Origin: Flavobacteriales bacterium
GTDB lineage: Bacteria > Bacteroidota > Bacteroidia > Flavobacteriales > PHOS-HE28
Length of the DNA: 9,160 nucleotides
Assembly (NCBI GenBank): GCA_008016945.1
Contig: SSGN01000226.1
Location: forward strand, 1 to 9,160
Direction of reading: 5' to 3'
Shown: positions 1 to 6,709 of the stretch, one piece after another
Numbering within the stretch: position 1 is the stretch's first letter
How the letters are laid out: each line of letters begins with the position of its first letter
The notes under the pieces: model-generated
Databases searched by the model: none
Seen by the model: the letters and a program-made list of their open reading frames with translations, nothing else
What the model was told of the DNA's origin: nothing
Program-made: the position numbers and the translations under genes

Positions 1-806
1 CCCTGCGCCGGGGCCAGCCCTTCATCGCGATCAACTGCGGCGCCCTACCGGCCAACCTGGTGCAGTCGGAACTGTTCGGGCACGAGAAGGGCGCGTTCAC
101 CGGCGCCAACGCACGCCGCATCGGCCTGTTCGAATCCGCCGACGGCGGCACCATCTTCCTGGACGAGATCGGCGACCTGCCACTGGAAGCACAGACCAAC
201 CTGTTGCGAGTGCTGCAGGAAGGCAGCCTGGAACGGGTCGGCAGCCACCACCCGGTCCGCATCGACGTGCGCGTGGTTGCGGCCACCCACGTCGACCTCG
301 AGGATGCGGTGGCACAAGGGCGCTTCCGCGAAGACCTGTTCTACCGCCTGGACGTGCTGCGCCTGCACATGCCACGGCTGCGCGAACGCGGTGACGATGT
401 GGAGCTGCTTGCCCGCCACTGCCTGGCCGGCTTCCGCGACGAACACCGGGTACGTGCCCGCGGCTTCGACGCTTCGGCCCGGCGGGCACTGCGCAGCCAC
501 GCCTGGCCGGGCAACGTTCGCGAACTTCTCAATCGCGTGCGCCGGGCCGCGGTGGTCTGCGAAAACGAACTTATCGATGCGGCCGCACTGCAGTTGCCCG
601 TGACCACTCCTGCATGCGCCGGCGCGAACGGTGCGGACGGCCTGGGCGAAGTCCGCGTGCATGCCGAGCGCGATGCGGTGCTGGCCACCCTGCGCGAGTC
701 AGGCTTCAATGTCAGCGAATGCGCACGCCGCTTGCGTGTTTCGCGGGTCACCGTCTACCGCCTGTGCCGCAAGCACCATCTGGAACTGGATGCGCTGCGC
801 GACTAG
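1..806 (+). CDS. Sigma-54-dependent Fis-family transcriptional activator (3' part)
   Basis: This is the C-terminal 267 residues of a bacterial enhancer-binding protein that remodels RNA polymerase-sigma-54; the gene begins before the window and the first complete codon is at position 3. In order one sees the GAFTGA loop that touches sigma-54 (within [11 protein letters not shown], around bases 78-110), the Walker B region ([11 protein letters not shown]), a sensor-like VAATH segment where ATN is usual, the arginine-finger region ([14 protein letters not shown]), the sensor II motif WPGNVREL, and a C-terminal Fis-type helix-turn-helix ([18 protein letters not shown]). The Walker A motif and any N-terminal sensory or receiver domain lie outside the window, so the input signal cannot be named. 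It ends at TAG, 69 bases from the end of the convergent fap-like operon. That operon has a sigma-54 promoter, so this protein is a plausible regulator of it (inference). The family call is firm; the target is not. Confidence 0.95.
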   Translation, partial: LRRGQPFIAINCGALPANLVQSELFGHEKGAFTGANARRIGLFESADGGTIFLDEIGDLPLEAQTNLLRVLQEGSLERVGSHHPVRIDVRVVAATHVDLEDAVAQGRFREDLFYRLDVLRLHMPRLRERGDDVELLARHCLAGFRDEHRVRARGFDASARRALRSHAWPGNVRELLNRVRRAAVVCENELIDAAALQLPVTTPACAGANGADGLGEVRVHAERDAVLATLRESGFNVSECARRLRVSRVTVYRLCRKHHLELDALRD

Positions 807-812
807 GCGCGA

Positions 813-875
813 TCGCCTGCAGGCGACCCGGTGCGGCCAGGCATGTCCCGGCGCCCGTCCAAGGCCGCCACCGGG
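813..875. terminator. Possible bidirectional terminator between convergent genes
   Basis: The 69-base gap between the activator and the fapF-like gene holds two dyads. One is a perfect 14-base palindrome at 813-826 (TCGCCTGCAGGCGA). The other is a 12-bp stem with one bulged base: 827-838 (CCCGGTGCGGCC) pairs with 863-875 around a 24-base loop. Neither is followed by a clear T-run on either strand, so the assignment rests on position and stem strength only. Confidence 0.4.
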
Positions 876-2237
876 CTACAGGCTGTAGGGGATCTTGAAC
901 CCCAGGGTGAAGTCCGGCGCGTCCGGGGTCAGGCCGATGCCCAGCAGGCCGACCACGGTCGCGTTCTGGCTCATCGCATAGGTCACGCCCAGGTTGAACA
1001 TCGCCGCATTGGCATCGCTGCCGATCACCTTCAGCCACGGCTGCCCATCGACCCGGGTCCTGGCCCGTGCGCTGAGCCGGTTGCTGAAGGACATGCTGAA
1101 GCTGGTGCGCTCGTTGAAGGCGAAGGCCACGCCGGCACCGTAGTAGAACGAATCGCCCAGCTTCACGTCACCCGGATTGACCGTGTCCGGGTTGTTGTCG
1201 ATGTCGTCGAAGCTGGCCCGGAACGAATAGGTGTAGCCGATGTTGCCGAACAGGATCGCCGGGTCGCTGGTCTTGACCGCGGCCAAGCCAATGCTGGCCT
1301 GCCAGGCACCGTTGCCGGTGGGCTGCTCATCGGGCACGGCGAAGCGGATGAAGTCGTCGTCGTCGCGCTCCAGCACCGTCCACGGAATTCCATAGGGCTC
1401 GCGCCCGGTGGGCATGGTCACGCCGAAGTTGAGCACCGTCTCCGGACGCGCGCCGCGTTCACCGAACAACCGGTAGTTCGCGCTGGCAACCACGTCGCCA
1501 ATGCCGCTGCCGGTGGTTTCCTCCTGGGCGATGGTTGCCGCCGCGCCCCCGGCACCGCCCTTCTGGTAGACGGTCTTGCGGGCGATGTAGGGCACGTCCA
1601 GGTTCAGGGTCAGGTTCGGGCTGACGCCCCAGCGCGCGGCCAGGTTGTAGTTCAGCGTGTCCGACTCGACGTTCTCGATGGCGATGTTGCCCAGGAAGAT
1701 CGCATCCAGGGCCAGGAAGCCGTTGAGGGTGATCTGCTTGCGGTCGTAACGGCTGTAGGTGAGGCCGTTCTCGATCACCAGCTTCTGGTCGAACAAGGCC
1801 CTGGCCTGCTGTTTGACGTCGGCCACGCTGCGTGGCATCGACTCGGCCTTGGCCTTTTCCGCCTCGGCGGCGGTGCTGGCATAGCCCTCGCCCGAAGACT
1901 GCGGTGCCGATGCCTGCGCGGGTGCCTGCCCGGGTGCAATGGGTGCTGCGGTGGCGGCCACCGGGGCAGCCGCTTGCGCGCCCGCCGGGGGAACCTTGCC
2001 CGCCAGCCGTGCCTGCAGGGCCTGCACCTGCATGTCCAGTTCGCGCAGTCGGCGCACCTCCTGCGCATAGGAGGCCTTGAGCGCGGCCAGTTCCTGGCTC
2101 AGCTGCTGCAGGTCGGCCTCGTCCTCGGCGCTCTGTGCCGAAGCAGCCGGTGCCGCCAGGGCCGCGCCCGTACCCAGCGCCGCCAGGATCGCCAGGCGCA
2201 ACCCGGAGGCCGCCATGGATGGATGGTTTCCGCTCAT
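876..2237 (-). CDS. fapF: FapF-like outer-membrane amyloid secretion porin
   Basis: A 453-aa predicted outer-membrane protein, likely the secretion pore for the fibrillins of this operon. Residues 1-34 form a signal peptide ending in ASA. Residues about 38-80 are a heptad-like coiled coil (for example LSQELAALKASYAQEVRRL), 80-115 an Ala/Pro-rich linker, 118-150 a charged helix, and 151-453 alternating amphipathic strands of a beta-barrel ending in FTLGFKIPYSL. This coiled coil, linker helix and barrel order is the known design of Pseudomonas FapF, in which the N-terminal part trimerises and gates the barrel. It is the last gene of the operon, as fapF is. The first ATG is chosen because GGGGGAAGG lies just upstream; a second ATG at codon 8 is possible. 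Without the coiled coil and context it could be called a generic MetA-pathway phenol-degradation-type transporter. Confidence 0.82.
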   Translation of the reverse strand: MSGNHPSMAASGLRLAILAALGTGAALAAPAASAQSAEDEADLQQLSQELAALKASYAQEVRRLRELDMQVQALQARLAGKVPPAGAQAAAPVAATAAPIAPGQAPAQASAPQSSGEGYASTAAEAEKAKAESMPRSVADVKQQARALFDQKLVIENGLTYSRYDRKQITLNGFLALDAIFLGNIAIENVESDTLNYNLAARWGVSPNLTLNLDVPYIARKTVYQKGGAGGAAATIAQEETTGSGIGDVVASANYRLFGERGARPETVLNFGVTMPTGREPYGIPWTVLERDDDDFIRFAVPDEQPTGNGAWQASIGLAAVKTSDPAILFGNIGYTYSFRASFDDIDNNPDTVNPGDVKLGDSFYYGAGVAFAFNERTSFSMSFSNRLSARARTRVDGQPWLKVIGSDANAAMFNLGVTYAMSQNATVVGLLGIGLTPDAPDFTLGFKIPYSL

Positions 2238-2271
2238 GTCGCCTTCCCCCGCCGGCTGTGGCCGGCCCTGA

Positions 2272-3081
2272 TCAGTAGTGGAATCCGATCCCGCGGCTCA
2301 ACGCGATCGCCTGGGCCACGTTCTGTCCGAGCAGGGTGCGTGAGTCGGCAATGGACGGATTGCTGCGCACCATGTCCAGCTCCAGCCAGTTGCTGGCCTG
2401 GTGACCATCGGCGGCCAGGCGGATGCTCTGTCCCATGCCGCTGCTGCCGATCCATTGCTCGACCGCGCCCTGGCCATCGATCTGCAGCAGTACGCGCGCC
2501 GCGTTGTCATGCAGCGAGGCCACCGCACTCATGCCCTGCGCCTGTGCCGCCGCGGACAGTCCGTTGCCGGTGTCCGGGCTCGCCGCCGCACCCGGTTGAT
2601 CGCCGCCGTCGCGCACGGTGATGCGCGCGACATTGGTGGCGCGGTTGGCGTCGCCGGCTACCTGCACGCTCTGGACCAGGCCACTGACATTGGCCAGGCC
2701 AGCGTGGTCGATGTTGCGTTCACCGGAGGGCGCCGGCGACGGCGCATTGGCGGCGGTGATGCTCACATGCGGCTGGAAGGTGACCTTGGGCCGGTCGGGC
2801 TGGCTGAGGTCGATGCCCATGGTGACCTTGCCCTGCATGGTCTGCCCGGCCTGTGTCTGCCAGGTGGACACCATGGTCACGCCGAACCAGGCCACGGTGT
2901 CATGGCCAACGGTATAGCGCCCACGCATGTCGCCCATTTCCTCATCGCTCAGCTCGGTCAGGCCATTGCCGGGCGGGGGGGGCGGAATGTCTTCGGGGGA
3001 TTGCTGTGCCATGGCCGGTACGGCCGCGGGGGCGGCAACCAGTCCCATGGCGATGCACAGCTTGCGTTGCAGGAGTTTCAT
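2272..3081 (-). CDS. Secreted protein in the FapE position, with one fibrillin-like repeat
   Basis: A 269-aa exported protein between the FapD- and FapF-like genes, the place fapE holds in Pseudomonas. Residues 1-25 are a signal peptide (cleavage after AMA). A proline run follows (about 33-37), then the motif LSDEEMGDMRGR (44-55), which has the spacing of a double-glycine leader ending in GR rather than GG. Residues about 128-154 contain GLVQSVQVAGDANRATNVAR, close to the third repeat of the 221-aa fibrillin (GVLQLNQIAGSANEIGNV). The rest is probably beta-rich and ends FHY. The mature protein has no cysteine, whereas I recall a conserved CxC in Pseudomonas FapE, so orthology rests on position and export. 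AGAGG lies 8 bases before the ATG, and the gap to the upstream gene is 12 bases. Function is not demonstrated; a fibre-associated minor component is the best guess. Confidence 0.75.
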   Translation of the reverse strand: MKLLQRKLCIAMGLVAAPAAVPAMAQQSPEDIPPPPPGNGLTELSDEEMGDMRGRYTVGHDTVAWFGVTMVSTWQTQAGQTMQGKVTMGIDLSQPDRPKVTFQPHVSITAANAPSPAPSGERNIDHAGLANVSGLVQSVQVAGDANRATNVARITVRDGGDQPGAAASPDTGNGLSAAAQAQGMSAVASLHDNAARVLLQIDGQGAVEQWIGSSGMGQSIRLAADGHQASNWLELDMVRSNPSIADSRTLLGQNVAQAIALSRGIGFHY

Positions 3082-3093
3082 GATCCGTGCCTC

Positions 3094-3807
3094 TCAGAAC
3101 AGGTCGGCATGGCTGAAGCCGAAATCCAGCAGTTCGGCGTCGGTAAGCGGGCCTTGCCGTGCGTACAGGGCGCGTGCGCTGGGCCGGGTAGTGGGCTCCA
3201 GCAGCACGGTATTCCGATCGAAATCGCTGCCGATGACCACGAACACGGCACGCGAGGGCCAGGCGTCCAGGAACTCGGGCAGCGGCACCACGCGGTTGCC
3301 CAGGATCGGGTCACCAATCTCCACCAGCTCGTCGCGGACCTGCTTGAGCACGACGAAATGACGGAAGCCGTTGACGTCCATCAGGACCAGGCTCGGTACC
3401 CGCAGCGAGCGCAGCTTCTCTTCGTTGACCCGGTAACCACGACCGCGCATGCCCAGGGATTCGACATAGCGCTTGATGTCCAGCAGCGAGAACCCGCGCT
3501 CCTTGACGATGTCCGGATCGGCCAGGGAGAGCATGCCTTCGATCACGGTGGTTTCGTCGGCATCCAGGTGGTAGGCATAGCGCAGGATGGTGGCCAGCGA
3601 AGCCGCGCCGCAGCTGTAGTCGGTCTGCTGCCGGACCAGGTTGGCGTAGCGGTTCTCGCGCATGCTCTGCACCGGGGTGGTGTAGAGCGCCCCGTTGGGC
3701 AGCACACCGGTGAAGGCCACCTCCGCCGCGCGCGCACCGGCCGCCGGAACAAGCGCCAGCAGCAGCGGCAAGACCCAGGCCAGGCGCGAAAGCAATGGTC
3801 GCGACAT
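3094..3807 (-). CDS. fapD: FapD-like C39-family cysteine peptidase, exported
   Basis: A 237-aa predicted periplasmic peptidase of the C39 (bacteriocin-processing) family. A signal peptide or N-terminal anchor covers residues 1-28 (WVLPLLLALVPAAGARA). The catalytic set is visible: oxyanion Gln60 six residues before Cys66 (QQTDYSCGAASL), His140 (GFRHFVVL) and Asp156 (IGDPILGN). No ABC-transporter domains follow, unlike bacteriocin exporters; a stand-alone C39 domain is what FapD is. The reading frame is open back to 3966, but the start at 3807 is chosen because AGGA lies 9 bases upstream and a hydrophobic signal begins at once; the longer N-terminus is Pro/Arg-rich and would cover three hairpins. 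In Pseudomonas, FapD is needed for fibre formation, with substrates poorly defined. The C-terminus (LTDAELLDFGF) resembles motifs in two neighbouring proteins. Confidence 0.88.
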   Translation of the reverse strand: MSRPLLSRLAWVLPLLLALVPAAGARAAEVAFTGVLPNGALYTTPVQSMRENRYANLVRQQTDYSCGAASLATILRYAYHLDADETTVIEGMLSLADPDIVKERGFSLLDIKRYVESLGMRGRGYRVNEEKLRSLRVPSLVLMDVNGFRHFVVLKQVRDELVEIGDPILGNRVVPLPEFLDAWPSRAVFVVIGSDFDRNTVLLEPTTRPSARALYARQGPLTDAELLDFGFSHADLF

Positions 3808-3816
3808 CTCGGCGAT

Positions 3817-3820
3817 TCCT
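3817..3820 (-). promoter_or_regulatory. Shine-Dalgarno that decides the fapD-like start
   Basis: On the minus strand AGGA is followed by nine bases and ATG (3805-3807). It supports the internal start in front of the signal peptide over the upstream in-frame ATG at 3966. Confidence 0.65.
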
Positions 3821-3890
3821 GTTGGGTGCCCCGGGACAGGGGCAGTAGCCCAGTAAACGCATCGGGTGGCATTGACCGGCCACCGGGGAT

Positions 3891-3992
3891 GGATGCCCCG
3901 CCCCACGGGGGAGGCGGGGCGGGGCATCCCGTGAGTTCCCGGCCACGGCGGATGGCCGGGAGTCACTCCTTGCGCATCCCGTGACGGGATGC
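3891..3992 (-). other. Three consecutive intercistronic hairpins
   Basis: The 201-base gap between the major fibrillin gene and the peptidase gene contains three perfect stems. The first pairs 3891-3904 with 3916-3929 (14 bp, 11-base loop, GC-rich). The second pairs 3937-3945 with 3953-3961 (9 bp, 7-base loop). The third pairs 3974-3981 with 3985-3992 (8 bp, 3-base loop). GCATCCCGTGA is directly repeated at 3924-3934 and 3974-3984. No T-run follows in the direction of transcription, so partial termination or 3'-end mRNA protection of the upstream message is more likely than a complete stop. Confidence 0.6.
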
Positions 3993-4008
3993 CTGACTCG
4001 GTACTGAC

Positions 4009-5463
4009 TTACTCGCCGCCACCGCCACCGCCGCCGCCGCCCGTGCTGGGCTGGGCGACCGCCATGGACAGGCTGTTGGCCTGCAGGTTGCCGGTACCGG
4101 CCGACACGTTCACGCCGATGTTGCCCGAGGCGCGGGCAAAGGCGCTGTCGGACAGGGTGGCGCTGTTGGTAGCTTCGGCCACCAGCTCGTAGCGGGAGAT
4201 GGTCACCTGGCCGCTCAGGCTGCTCCACAGGTCCACATACCCAAGCTCATAGAAGTCCAGATCACCCTCTTCCGATCCGCGGTAACGACCGCTTTCATCG
4301 GTGTCGAAGGCGATGCCACCCACGCCCTGCGCGTACGGGTTCATGACGGCGTTCTGGATGTCGCGATCCATGTCCATATGGCCGGTCGAGCTGCCGCTGC
4401 TATGCGGCAGTGCGCCACTCCACGTATCCAGGTAGAAGTTGTCCTTCTGGTAGGCATTGCCGCGCCCGGCGTACGAACCGCTGGTGCTGCCTTCGTAGCC
4501 ACCGGCACCCCATGCCTCGGAGTATCCGCTGCTCCAGCCGGACAGCGAGATCTGCACCGTGTCGTAGTACTCGCGCTCCAGCGGCGTGTTGGTCACGGTG
4601 TTGCCACTGGAAATCTGGTTCGACGCCACGCTGGCCTGGGCATAGGCACTGGTGGCCACCGACGCGGCGAGCGCATTCTTCTGCTCGTTGTTGTTGCCGG
4701 AGGTCACGTTGACGCCGATGTTGCCGGCCGCGTCGGAGAACGCATTTCCGGAAACGCTGGCGTTGTTCTGGACGCCCAGGTTCATGGTGCTGTTGGCGGC
4801 ACCGAGCTGGTTGACGAAGATCTCGGCGTCGGCCAGGCCGAAGGCGAAACTGGCATCTGCAGCCGACAGTGCAGCGGCATTGTCCTGCACGTTGTTGTCG
4901 CCGGCGGCGACGTTGAACTGAAGGTTGCCCGAGGCAGCGGAGCCCACGTCGTCGCCGATGCTGGCATCGTTGTCGAGCTGGCTGTTGCTTCCGTAGTTGT
5001 GGGTCACCGACTGGCGGTTGTCGATCACCGCGATCGCGGCCGAATCCAGATCGATGTTGCCGGTGATGGTCGGCGCGCCGGAGAAGGCGATGTCCGAACT
5101 CAGGCTCAGGTCCTTCTTCAGGCTGACCGACATTTCATGCGAGTCGATGTCGCGATCGACATCCACGTTCTCGTCATAGTTGATGACGGTGTTGTGCCGC
5201 CGGTCCATGTAGTCCAGCACGAGATCGACGTCTGCATCGATATCCGCGTTGATGTCCAGGGTGGTGTTGCTGGTGTTGGTTACATAGTTGCGGGTGTCGT
5301 CGACATTGGTGGTGTAGTTGCGGGTGTCGTTGATGTTGACCGTTTCGTCATAGACCACGGTGGTCTCGGTCGAATCGGCCGGTGTCGGCTCCTCTTCGGC
5401 ATAGGCGGCGAAGGTGGCACTGATGGCCACGGCGAGCACGGTCCACTTCAGGTTGCTTTTCAT
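4009..5463 (-). CDS. FapC-like major functional-amyloid subunit (repeat fibrillin/adhesin)
   Basis: A 484-aa secreted repeat protein, probably the main fibre subunit. Residues 1-22 are a signal peptide (AYA/EEE). Residues 41-110 are rich in Asp, Asn and Thr and contain a 10-residue tandem repeat (DTRNYTTNVD, DTRNYVTNTS). Three imperfect fibrillin repeats follow, around 163-201, 234-268 and 433-470, with cores SGNLQFNVAAGDNNVQDN, AGNIGVNVTSGNNNEQKN and SGNIGVNVSAGTGNLQAN. A short linker separates the first two; a long Gly/Ser/Tyr/Trp-rich linker (about 288-430) separates the last two. Three repeats with two linkers is the arrangement of Pseudomonas FapC. The protein ends in nine glycines and a glutamate. 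It has no cysteine, unlike FapC, which as I recall has a CxxC near its C-terminus. AGAGAGAGGA lies 4 bases before the ATG. Databases may call such proteins adhesin or heme-utilization protein. Confidence 0.85.
   Translation of the reverse strand: MKSNLKWTVLAVAISATFAAYAEEEPTPADSTETTVVYDETVNINDTRNYTTNVDDTRNYVTNTSNTTLDINADIDADVDLVLDYMDRRHNTVINYDENVDVDRDIDSHEMSVSLKKDLSLSSDIAFSGAPTITGNIDLDSAAIAVIDNRQSVTHNYGSNSQLDNDASIGDDVGSAASGNLQFNVAAGDNNVQDNAAALSAADASFAFGLADAEIFVNQLGAANSTMNLGVQNNASVSGNAFSDAAGNIGVNVTSGNNNEQKNALAASVATSAYAQASVASNQISSGNTVTNTPLEREYYDTVQISLSGWSSGYSEAWGAGGYEGSTSGSYAGRGNAYQKDNFYLDTWSGALPHSSGSSTGHMDMDRDIQNAVMNPYAQGVGGIAFDTDESGRYRGSEEGDLDFYELGYVDLWSSLSGQVTISRYELVAEATNSATLSDSAFARASGNIGVNVSAGTGNLQANSLSMAVAQPSTGGGGGGGGGE
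4015..4041. repeat. Triplet tract encoding nine C-terminal glycines
   Basis: Nine consecutive GGC/GGT codons on the minus strand (seen as GCC/ACC triplets on the plus strand) lie directly before the last Glu codon and the TAA stop of the large fibrillin. Units are whole codons, so slippage would change the glycine count without shifting the frame. Confidence 0.85.
5271..5330. repeat. 30-base tandem repeat in the large fibrillin gene
   Basis: The 16-base string TAGTTGCGGGTGTCGT occurs exactly at 5285-5300 and 5315-5330, a period of 30 bases. It encodes the ten-residue repeat DTRNY(T/V)TN.. in the N-terminal region of the mature protein. Confidence 0.8.
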
Positions 5464-5510
5464 GGTGTCCTCTCTCTCTTGCTCTGGGTTGGGTGGTTTT
5501 ACCTACCGCC

Positions 5511-6176
5511 TCACGGACCGCCCGGTACCACCGACAACGTCAGCACGTTGCCGATTTCGTTGGCCGAACCCGCGATCTGGTTGAGCTGCAGCACGCCCTC
5601 GAACCCGCGCAGCGCGGTGGCCTCCACGGCCACGTTGCGGCTGGCGGTCCTCCCCGCCGGGCCAGGAACGGTTTGCCTCTCCGCCGACGCGGAAACGCTG
5701 GACGACAACAGCTGGTCCTGCGCTTCGCGTATGCCCTGTTCCGCCAGCACCAGGGACGCCGCGTTGAATTCCGCGTTGCCGCTGCCGCTGGCCTGGTTGA
5801 TGGATGCGATCCCGCCTGCACCGGACAGTGCCGAACCACCGAGGGTGGCGCTGGCGTGCAGGGGCAGGTCATATGTGTCGTTTTCGCTGCGCTGGCGCAG
5901 GTCCACCTGCGCATGGGCGTTGGCGCCCACGGCGATCGCGCGCAGGTTGGCCTGCTGGTTGAGGTCGCCGGCGCTCATGTTCACCGCGATGGCGCCGCGG
6001 CTGCCGGTCAGTGCCTGTCCGTCGATGCGGGTCTGGGCCAGATAGCCGAGCATCTCGGCATAGCCCTCGTCGCTGGCGCGCGCGCCGCCGATGGCGGCCA
6101 GTGCGGCCAGCATCACCATGCCCAGCACGACCGGGGGCGTTTGCGGCAAGCTCCTGACCCGGGCCTGGCGGCTCAC
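5511..6176 (-). CDS. FapB-like minor amyloid subunit/nucleator (repeat protein)
   Basis: A 221-aa exported protein with three fibrillin-type repeats, in the position of fapB, the minor, nucleating fibre subunit of Pseudomonas. A basic N-terminus and hydrophobic stretch (about 15-34, ending GARA) form a signal peptide. Repeat cores are GAIAVNMSAGDLNQQAN (about 61-77), GIASINQASGSGNAEFN (122-138) and GVLQLNQIAGSANEIGN (184-200), sharing G..xxN.xxGxxNxxxN with the 484-aa protein. The mature protein contains no cysteine. The start is GTG at 6176; its bases overlap the TGA stop of the upstream gene in the four-base sequence GTGA, which implies translational coupling, with only a modest GGGGA Shine-Dalgarno. 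Internal ATG codons at 20 and 22 would cut the signal peptide and are less likely. The nucleator role is inferred from order and size. Confidence 0.8.
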   Translation of the reverse strand: MSRQARVRSLPQTPPVVLGMVMLAALAAIGGARASDEGYAEMLGYLAQTRIDGQALTGSRGAIAVNMSAGDLNQQANLRAIAVGANAHAQVDLRQRSENDTYDLPLHASATLGGSALSGAGGIASINQASGSGNAEFNAASLVLAEQGIREAQDQLLSSSVSASAERQTVPGPAGRTASRNVAVEATALRGFEGVLQLNQIAGSANEIGNVLTLSVVPGGP

Positions 6177-6673
6177 GGACCGGTCCCCGGATTGCCACCC
6201 ACCGGGAACTGCGCCAACGCGCCGGTGATGGTCGGGGCGATCGAGCGGGTGGCCCCGCCGATGGCGCCGGTGACGCCGCCGATCCCGCTGGCGATCCCGG
6301 CGCCGGAAACGATGCCGCCGTTGCCTGCCGAACCGCCGACGGTACCCTGCAGGGCACGGCCGACCATCTGTTCGGGCAGCGACGCCGGTCGGCCACTGGC
6401 ATCCTGGCGCCCGGAGGACATCATGGCGATGTCATCGTCCGACAGTTCACCGGTACCCAGGCTGCCGTGGATCTCGCGGTTGGGCTTGGGATCCACGATC
6501 AGGGCAATGCCGGGAGGTGCCGGGCGATAGGCGGCTCGTGGGCTGACGTCACGCAGCAGCACCATCTCGCCTTTTTCCGGATGGACCCCGATGTGCGCGT
6601 CCGCCGCACGAGCCTGCGGCAACGGCGAGGCAGCCAGGCACAGGACCGCGATGGCAACCGGCAGGGCTCGCAT
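6173..6673 (-). CDS. Small Gly-rich secreted protein in the FapA position
   Basis: The first gene of the operon encodes 166 residues. Residues 1-23 are a signal peptide (LCLAASPLPQARA), followed by a region ending PAPPGIALIVDPKPN (about 51-65). The motif ELSDDDIAMMSSGR (76-89) has double-glycine-leader spacing, and the C-terminal third is Gly/Ala/Ser-rich with repeated small-residue patches (VGGSAGNGG, GAGIASGIGG, TGAIGG). It lacks the Asn-containing repeats of the two fibrillins. By order it corresponds to fapA, a periplasmic protein that influences FapB/FapC use in Pseudomonas, but I cannot show sequence homology. GGGAG lies 7 bases upstream of ATG, about 25 bases below a predicted sigma-54 start site; the stop overlaps the next start by four bases. 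It could instead be a chaperone, a minor pilin-like subunit, or a peptidase substrate. Confidence 0.72.
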   Translation of the reverse strand: MRALPVAIAVLCLAASPLPQARAADAHIGVHPEKGEMVLLRDVSPRAAYRPAPPGIALIVDPKPNREIHGSLGTGELSDDDIAMMSSGRQDASGRPASLPEQMVGRALQGTVGGSAGNGGIVSGAGIASGIGGVTGAIGGATRSIAPTITGALAQFPVGGNPGTGP

Positions 6674-6696
6674 GGTGATACTCCCGTGAAGAACAG

Positions 6697-6707
6697 CGGG
6701 TGTATCA
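6697..6707. repeat. 11-bp inverted repeat, promoter-proximal copy
   Basis: CGGGTGTATCA here is the exact reverse complement of TGATACACCCG at 6872-6882. This copy lies between the -12 element and the predicted transcription start of the operon; the partner is about 165 bases upstream. A half-similar TTTACACC is at 6891-6898. Possible operator pair or looping sites; unproven. Confidence 0.4.
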
Positions 6708-6709
6708 AT

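Noticed and set aside
831..2621. Long plus-strand open frame opposite the fapF-like gene (596 codons)
   Set aside because: High-GC antisense shadow: low-complexity His/Gly/Arg composition, no ribosome-binding site, and the opposite strand encodes a protein with signal peptide, coiled coil and barrel.
3094..3807. Bacteriocin export/processing locus around the C39 peptidase
   Set aside because: No ABC transporter, immunity gene or small bacteriocin precursor is present; the neighbours are fibrillins and a barrel pore.
3808..3966. N-terminal extension of the C39 peptidase to the ATG at 3966
   Set aside because: Would precede a clear signal peptide with a Pro/Arg-rich segment and cover strong hairpins; Shine-Dalgarno supports 3807.
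2401..3984. Long plus-strand open frame opposite the fapE/fapD-like genes
   Set aside because: Runs across two well-supported minus-strand genes and the hairpin region; no recognisable domain.
5285..5330. CRISPR-like repeat
   Set aside because: Only two copies, in frame inside a coding region, with no spacer diversity or cas genes.
4378..6045. Long plus-strand open frame opposite the fibrillin genes, Val/Gly-rich
   Set aside because: Its apparent repetitiveness is only the complement of the fibrillin repeats; it crosses the intergenic gap and lacks a start signal.
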